From an uncultured Collinsella sp. (lineage in GTDB: Bacteria > Actinomycetota > Coriobacteriia > Coriobacteriales > Coriobacteriaceae), in the NCBI GenBank assembly GCA_902496945.1, contig CABVDE010000040.1, forward strand, positions 1-16,886: a stretch of 16,886 nt of DNA, read 5' to 3'. Below the pieces are notes generated by a model. The model worked only from the letters and a program-made list of their open reading frames with translations, ran no database searches and was not told the origin of the DNA. The translations under genes were made by a program, and so were the position numbers. Below are positions 13,527 through 16,886 of this stretch, piece after piece. The first letter of the stretch is position 1; each line of letters opens with the position of its first letter.

Positions 13527-15602
13527 ATGGGTGCTCCCAAGACCGGCAATGTAAGGAACGTGGTGCTCGTAGGCCAAGGCGGGGTGGGCAAGACTTCACT
13601 CGCCGAGGCCATGCTCCACCTTTCCGGCAAGACCGCCCGCCTGGGCGGCCACGACGGCACCAAGCCTACGCTCGACTATGACCCCGAAGAGGTCAAGCGT
13701 GCGTTTTCCATCTCGACGACCATTGCGCCGATCGACTGGAAGGGTGCGCGCATCAACGTGCTCGATGCCCCGTGCTATCCCGACTTTATCGGCGACGCCT
13801 TTGCTGCGATGAGCGTCTGCGAGACGGCATTGTTCGTGGTCGATGCTGAGGCCGGCCCACAGCCTACGACTGTCAAGCTTTGGTATGCGGCCGAGGACCT
13901 GCGTCTGGCGCGCGCGGTGTTTGTGAACCGCCTGTCGCGCTCCGAGGCCAGCTTTAGAACCACCATGGAGCTGTTGCAGGAGCGCTTTGGCACGCGCCTG
14001 GGCGCCGTGACCCTCCCCTGGGGCGAGGGCGAGGACTTTGACGGCATCATCGACCTGGTGCGCATGAAGGCACGCCACTGCAACGGCGCTGAGGCCGTTG
14101 AGTCGGAGATCCCCGAGGAATATCGTGCCCAGGCCGAGGAGGCTCACGACCATCTGTGCGAGCTCGTGGCCGAGGCCGACGACGAGCTGATGATGAAATA
14201 CCTCGAAGGCGAGGAGACGCTGACGCAGGAAGAGCTTGAGGGCCTGTTGTCCAAGGCGATCGCCGAGCGCATCTTTGTGCCGGTCTTTGCGGGCGATTGC
14301 ATTAAGGAGCAGGGCGTCAACTCGCTGATGGACGATATCGCTACGTACTTCCCGGCGCCGACCGATTACGGCGAGATGCCGCTTATCGACGGCGATTCGC
14401 TCAAGATCTCGAGCGACGACGACCGTCCGGTGGCGTTTGTGTTTAAGACGCTGGCCGATCCGCAGCAGGGTCGCATCAGCTTTATCAAGGTGCTGACGGG
14501 TACGCTGGAGCCGGGCCTTGAGCTGGTCAACGCGCGTACCCGCAAGAGCGATCGTCTGGCTCACCTGTATGTGATGTGCGGCCGCGACATGACCGAGGTT
14601 GGTCATGCCTATGCCGGCGACATCATCGTGGCGCCCAAGCTGTCGGCCGAGACGGGCGATACGCTCTCGATTACCGGCAAGGTCGAGGCTGCGGCGTTTA
14701 AGTTCCCCAACTCGCAGTACCGCATCGCCATTGAGGCCGAGAATCGTGGCGACGAGGAGAAGCTCTACACGTTTATCGAGAAGGCCTGCAAGGCCGATCC
14801 GACCATGAGCATCGACCGCGACGAGGAGACCGGTCAGACCATCATCTCCGCGGTGGGCGAGGCACAGGTTTCGGTGCTGCTCAACCGTCTGGAGGACCGT
14901 ACCAAGGTCGTCGCTAAGAGCGTGCCGATCCGCATTCCGTATCGCGAGACCATTCGCCGCACGGCGAGTGCCCAAGGTCGCCACAAGAAGCAGACCGGTG
15001 GTGCCGGTCAGTACGGCGACTGCTGGCTGCGCGTGGAGCCGCTTATTGGGCCCGACGGCACGAGTGACGGCTATGAGTTTTTGGACGAGGTCGTGGGTGG
15101 CCGCATTCCGCGCTCGCTCATCCCCGCCGTGGATAAGGGCGTCCAGGAGACCATGAAGGACGGCATTATCGCCGGCTATCCGCTCACGGGCATACGCGTC
15201 GCGGTGTACGACGGCTCGTATCACAGCGTCGACTCCAATGAGATGGCGTTCCGCGCGGCGGCTCGCATCGGCCTGCGCAAGGCATGCGCCGACGCCGACC
15301 CGGTGGTGCTGGAGCCCATCGAGGAAATCACGGTGACGATCCCCGAGAGCTACGCCGGCGCCGTGATGGGCGACATCTCGGCCTCGCGCGGTCGCGTGAC
15401 GGGTATGGAGACCGATGAGCGCGGAGACACCGTGGTCATCGCCCAGGCGCCTCTCGCCGAGCTGACGGATTACTCGACGCGTCTGCGCTCCATCACGCGC
15501 GGCACGGGCGACTTTACCATGAAGCCTGCGGGCTATGAGCAGGTGCCTTATGACGTTCAGGCCAAGCTGGTCGAGCGCTATGAGGAGGGCCGTGCCAAGT
15601 AG
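13527..15602 (+). CDS. EF-G2-like translation factor with degenerate GTPase motifs
   Basis: A 691-residue protein with the full five-domain layout of elongation factor G, the factor that drives ribosome translocation. It matches the EF-G2 paralog group rather than the housekeeping EF-G. G1 is present as GQGGVGKT (16-23). G3 is DAPCY (80-84) instead of DTPGH, so the catalytic His is Tyr and the Gly is Cys. G4 is NRLS (134-137) instead of NKMD, so the guanine-specifying Asp is missing. The switch I motif RGITI is not preserved (RAFSIST). Domain II (about 295-390), III (about 400-480), IV (with GRHKKQTGGAGQYGDCWLRV and GVQETMKDGIIAGYPLTGI) and V are well conserved, so ribosome binding is likely. 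Hydrolysis is expected to be slow or absent. The start at 13527 is fixed by AAGGAGGT (13515-13522). The gene stands alone with its own terminator, away from rpsL/rpsG. Confidence 0.9.
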   Translation: MGAPKTGNVRNVVLVGQGGVGKTSLAEAMLHLSGKTARLGGHDGTKPTLDYDPEEVKRAFSISTTIAPIDWKGARINVLDAPCYPDFIGDAFAAMSVCETALFVVDAEAGPQPTTVKLWYAAEDLRLARAVFVNRLSRSEASFRTTMELLQERFGTRLGAVTLPWGEGEDFDGIIDLVRMKARHCNGAEAVESEIPEEYRAQAEEAHDHLCELVAEADDELMMKYLEGEETLTQEELEGLLSKAIAERIFVPVFAGDCIKEQGVNSLMDDIATYFPAPTDYGEMPLIDGDSLKISSDDDRPVAFVFKTLADPQQGRISFIKVLTGTLEPGLELVNARTRKSDRLAHLYVMCGRDMTEVGHAYAGDIIVAPKLSAETGDTLSITGKVEAAAFKFPNSQYRIAIEAENRGDEEKLYTFIEKACKADPTMSIDRDEETGQTIISAVGEAQVSVLLNRLEDRTKVVAKSVPIRIPYRETIRRTASAQGRHKKQTGGAGQYGDCWLRVEPLIGPDGTSDGYEFLDEVVGGRIPRSLIPAVDKGVQETMKDGIIAGYPLTGIRVAVYDGSYHSVDSNEMAFRAAARIGLRKACADADPVVLEPIEEITVTIPESYAGAVMGDISASRGRVTGMETDERGDTVVIAQAPLAELTDYSTRLRSITRGTGDFTMKPAGYEQVPYDVQAKLVERYEEGRAK

Positions 15603-15636
15603 CGTTGGGCGTTACCTGTAACATACATGCCGATGC

Positions 15637-15672
15637 AAGGGCCGCTCTGGGCAATCCAGGGCGGCCCTTTTT
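15637..15672 (+). terminator. Terminator of the EF-G2 gene
   Basis: A 14-bp stem (15637-15650 with 15656-15669, one G-T wobble) around a GCAAT loop is followed by a T run to 15672. It is strongly GC-rich and typical. It reads rightward; the leftward nuclease gene ends 60 bp further on. Confidence 0.93.
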
Positions 15673-15731
15673 GATCCCTGGGGGATGGAGGAAAACGGTT
15701 CATTTTAGGTTTTGAGGCAGCTTGGCCGGCC

Positions 15732-16715
15732 CTAGTCTCCCGAGGCCTGATTGCGGCCGGTAGCGTAGTCGATCTGCACATGCGGCTGCAGGTTGTAGCA
15801 GTACACGTGGAAGCACAGGGTCTTGCCGTGGTCCTCGACCGATTGTGCCTGCAGACGCACGCCACGGCAGACGAGTTCCTCTTCGTTGTACATAGGCGTG
15901 ACACGGTAGAGCACATGGTTGCCCGTCTCGCGGATGTAGCCGAGAATCTGCTCCTCAAATGGCAGCATGCCCGTTTCGTTGAGATAACGCGTGCCGGTGA
16001 GGAGATTCTTGCGGTTGGCGTTTTCGCCGCAGAGCGACCAGGCGATGAGGTGACAGCGGTTGTAGAGGCTCTGGCCCGGAATAAAGTCGTAGCGCTGCTG
16101 GCGCCATCCGGCGGGATGGATACGCGAGATATCGCCGCGCTTGCCTTGACCGAGCGATTCGGGGCCCACGCAGGCGAGCGCTTTGCGGGTGCGGCCCAGG
16201 TCGTCGAGCTTGGAGAACTTCTTAAAGCAGCCCTCTTCGGCGGCGTGCTCGTATTCATCGAGCGTAAATGATGGTGTGCCCAACGGGTGCGTGCTGTCGG
16301 CTCGCAGGGCAACATAGGGGTTACCCGCGTAGTCAGGAATGCTGCTGAGGTATACGCCGCGGGCGCGGTCGAGATTGGGGTTTTCGACCTCGTCGATGGG
16401 GGTGGCGGCGCTGTCCGCGGAAGCGTCATTACCGGTGTCGGGTGCGGCGGAATGTGGCTTGTCGCCAGAGTTCGGGCTGTTTTGGGAGTCTGTGGAGTTT
16501 GCCGTTCCCGATTCGAGTCGGGCAACCAGGTCTGCCTCGTCGTCGGTGCGGCTGGGACTCTCGTCTTGCTTCTCAGCCAGAGCCGCCGCCTGTTCATCAC
16601 TTTGCGGCGAGAGCAGTCTGGGCGCCCCGTCGAGCGATCCCGTAAACAGCGCAAACCCCAGCACCACAGCGGTGCCGATAGAAAGTGCTTGCTTGTAGGC
16701 GGACTTGCGCGACAT
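15732..16715 (-). CDS. Secreted DNA/RNA non-specific endonuclease (EndA/streptodornase-like)
   Basis: A 327-residue exported nuclease of the DNA/RNA non-specific family (beta-beta-alpha metal fold). Residues 1-31 form a Sec-type signal (MSRKSAYKQ, then a hydrophobic core AVVLGFALFTG) that may instead stay as a membrane anchor. Residues about 35-115 are a Ser/Asp/Asn/Pro-rich disordered linker. The catalytic domain spans about 120-318. Its core is SLYNRCHLIAWSL, where H222 is the expected general base in a degenerate DRGH motif (here NRCH), followed by GENANRKNLLTGTRYLN (about 230-246) with the metal-binding Asn, then GMLPFE, as in EndA and streptococcal DNases. It probably degrades extracellular DNA for nutrients or defence against neutrophil nets; no bound immunity protein gene is seen next to it, in keeping with an exported enzyme. 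The start at 16715 has AGGAG 5 nt upstream. Confidence 0.9.
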   Translation of the reverse strand: MSRKSAYKQALSIGTAVVLGFALFTGSLDGAPRLLSPQSDEQAAALAEKQDESPSRTDDEADLVARLESGTANSTDSQNSPNSGDKPHSAAPDTGNDASADSAATPIDEVENPNLDRARGVYLSSIPDYAGNPYVALRADSTHPLGTPSFTLDEYEHAAEEGCFKKFSKLDDLGRTRKALACVGPESLGQGKRGDISRIHPAGWRQQRYDFIPGQSLYNRCHLIAWSLCGENANRKNLLTGTRYLNETGMLPFEEQILGYIRETGNHVLYRVTPMYNEEELVCRGVRLQAQSVEDHGKTLCFHVYCYNLQPHVQIDYATGRNQASGD

Positions 16716-16802
16716 GGTGACTCCTGGACGGACGGTTGGGAGTCTACCAGTCTAGCAGGAGCCGCCGAGGGCCGTTCTATCGAACAAATACTTAAGATTT
16801 CC

Positions 16803-16850
16803 TCTAAAATAAAAAGAAACGGCGGCTTTGATTTTTCAAAGCTGCTGCGG
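16803..16850 (-). terminator. Minus-strand terminator of a gene beyond the right edge
   Basis: On the minus strand CAGCAGCTTTGA pairs with TCAAAGCCGCCG (16847-16836 with 16831-16820, two G-T wobbles) around an AAAA loop, followed by the T-rich tail TTTCTTTTTATTTTA. It would end a leftward gene whose last codons may lie in 16857-16886 (a minus frame ending at a TGA is open there, too short to assign). Confidence 0.75.
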
Positions 16851-16886
16851 AAATCAAAGAACGACAAGCAACAGTTCTGATTTTGC

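Overview
The window reads as chromosomal DNA from a GC-rich, anaerobic actinomycete of the Coriobacteriia, most like Collinsella. This is an inference from codon use (strong G/C at third positions), the gene order tilS-hpt-ftsH, and the mix of proteins (a divergent EF-G2 paralog, a Tat-type lipoprotein solute-binding protein, a TrmA-family methyltransferase with a 4Fe-4S cluster site). No tRNA, rRNA, CRISPR array, transposase or phage gene was recognised.

Layout, left to right. A strong terminator (22-54) closes a gene outside the window. A small tail-anchored protein of unknown function follows on the minus strand (108-575), then an AT-rich promoter region and an Hsp20 small heat-shock protein (854-1285). 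A bidirectional terminator separates Hsp20 from a convergent YycJ/WalJ-type metallo-hydrolase (1372-2181, minus). Divergent from that is the cluster tilS (tRNA-Ile lysidine synthetase), hpt (hypoxanthine phosphoribosyltransferase) and ftsH (membrane AAA+ protease), ending in a terminator at 6630. Next come a PLP-dependent aminotransferase (6780-7970) and a PHP-family phosphatase (8130-8951). A shared terminator separates these from a convergent RlmD/TrmA-type uracil methyltransferase (9018-10466, minus).

The 341-bp gap between the methyltransferase and the next, divergent gene holds the most striking feature of the window. It is a roughly 170-nt nested palindrome (10561-10730) whose 35-bp arms differ at one position. 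After it lies a polar amino acid ABC importer in gene order solute-binding lipoprotein, permease, ATPase (10808-13217). A second long imperfect hairpin (11677-11749) sits between the lipoprotein and permease genes. A terminator, a 236-bp GC-rich leader and a stand-alone EF-G2-like factor with degenerate GTPase motifs follow (13527-15602). The window ends with a secreted, EndA-like DNA/RNA non-specific nuclease on the minus strand (15732-16715) and a minus-strand terminator that belongs to a gene beyond the right edge.

Most genes are housekeeping or stress functions: protein quality control (Hsp20, FtsH), RNA modification (TilS, RlmD-like), purine salvage (Hpt), amino acid uptake and metabolism, and a specialised translation factor. 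No clear multi-gene novel system is visible. The candidates for new biology are the nested palindrome, the intra-operon hairpin, the EF-G2 active-site changes and the promoter-proximal repeats of hsp20.
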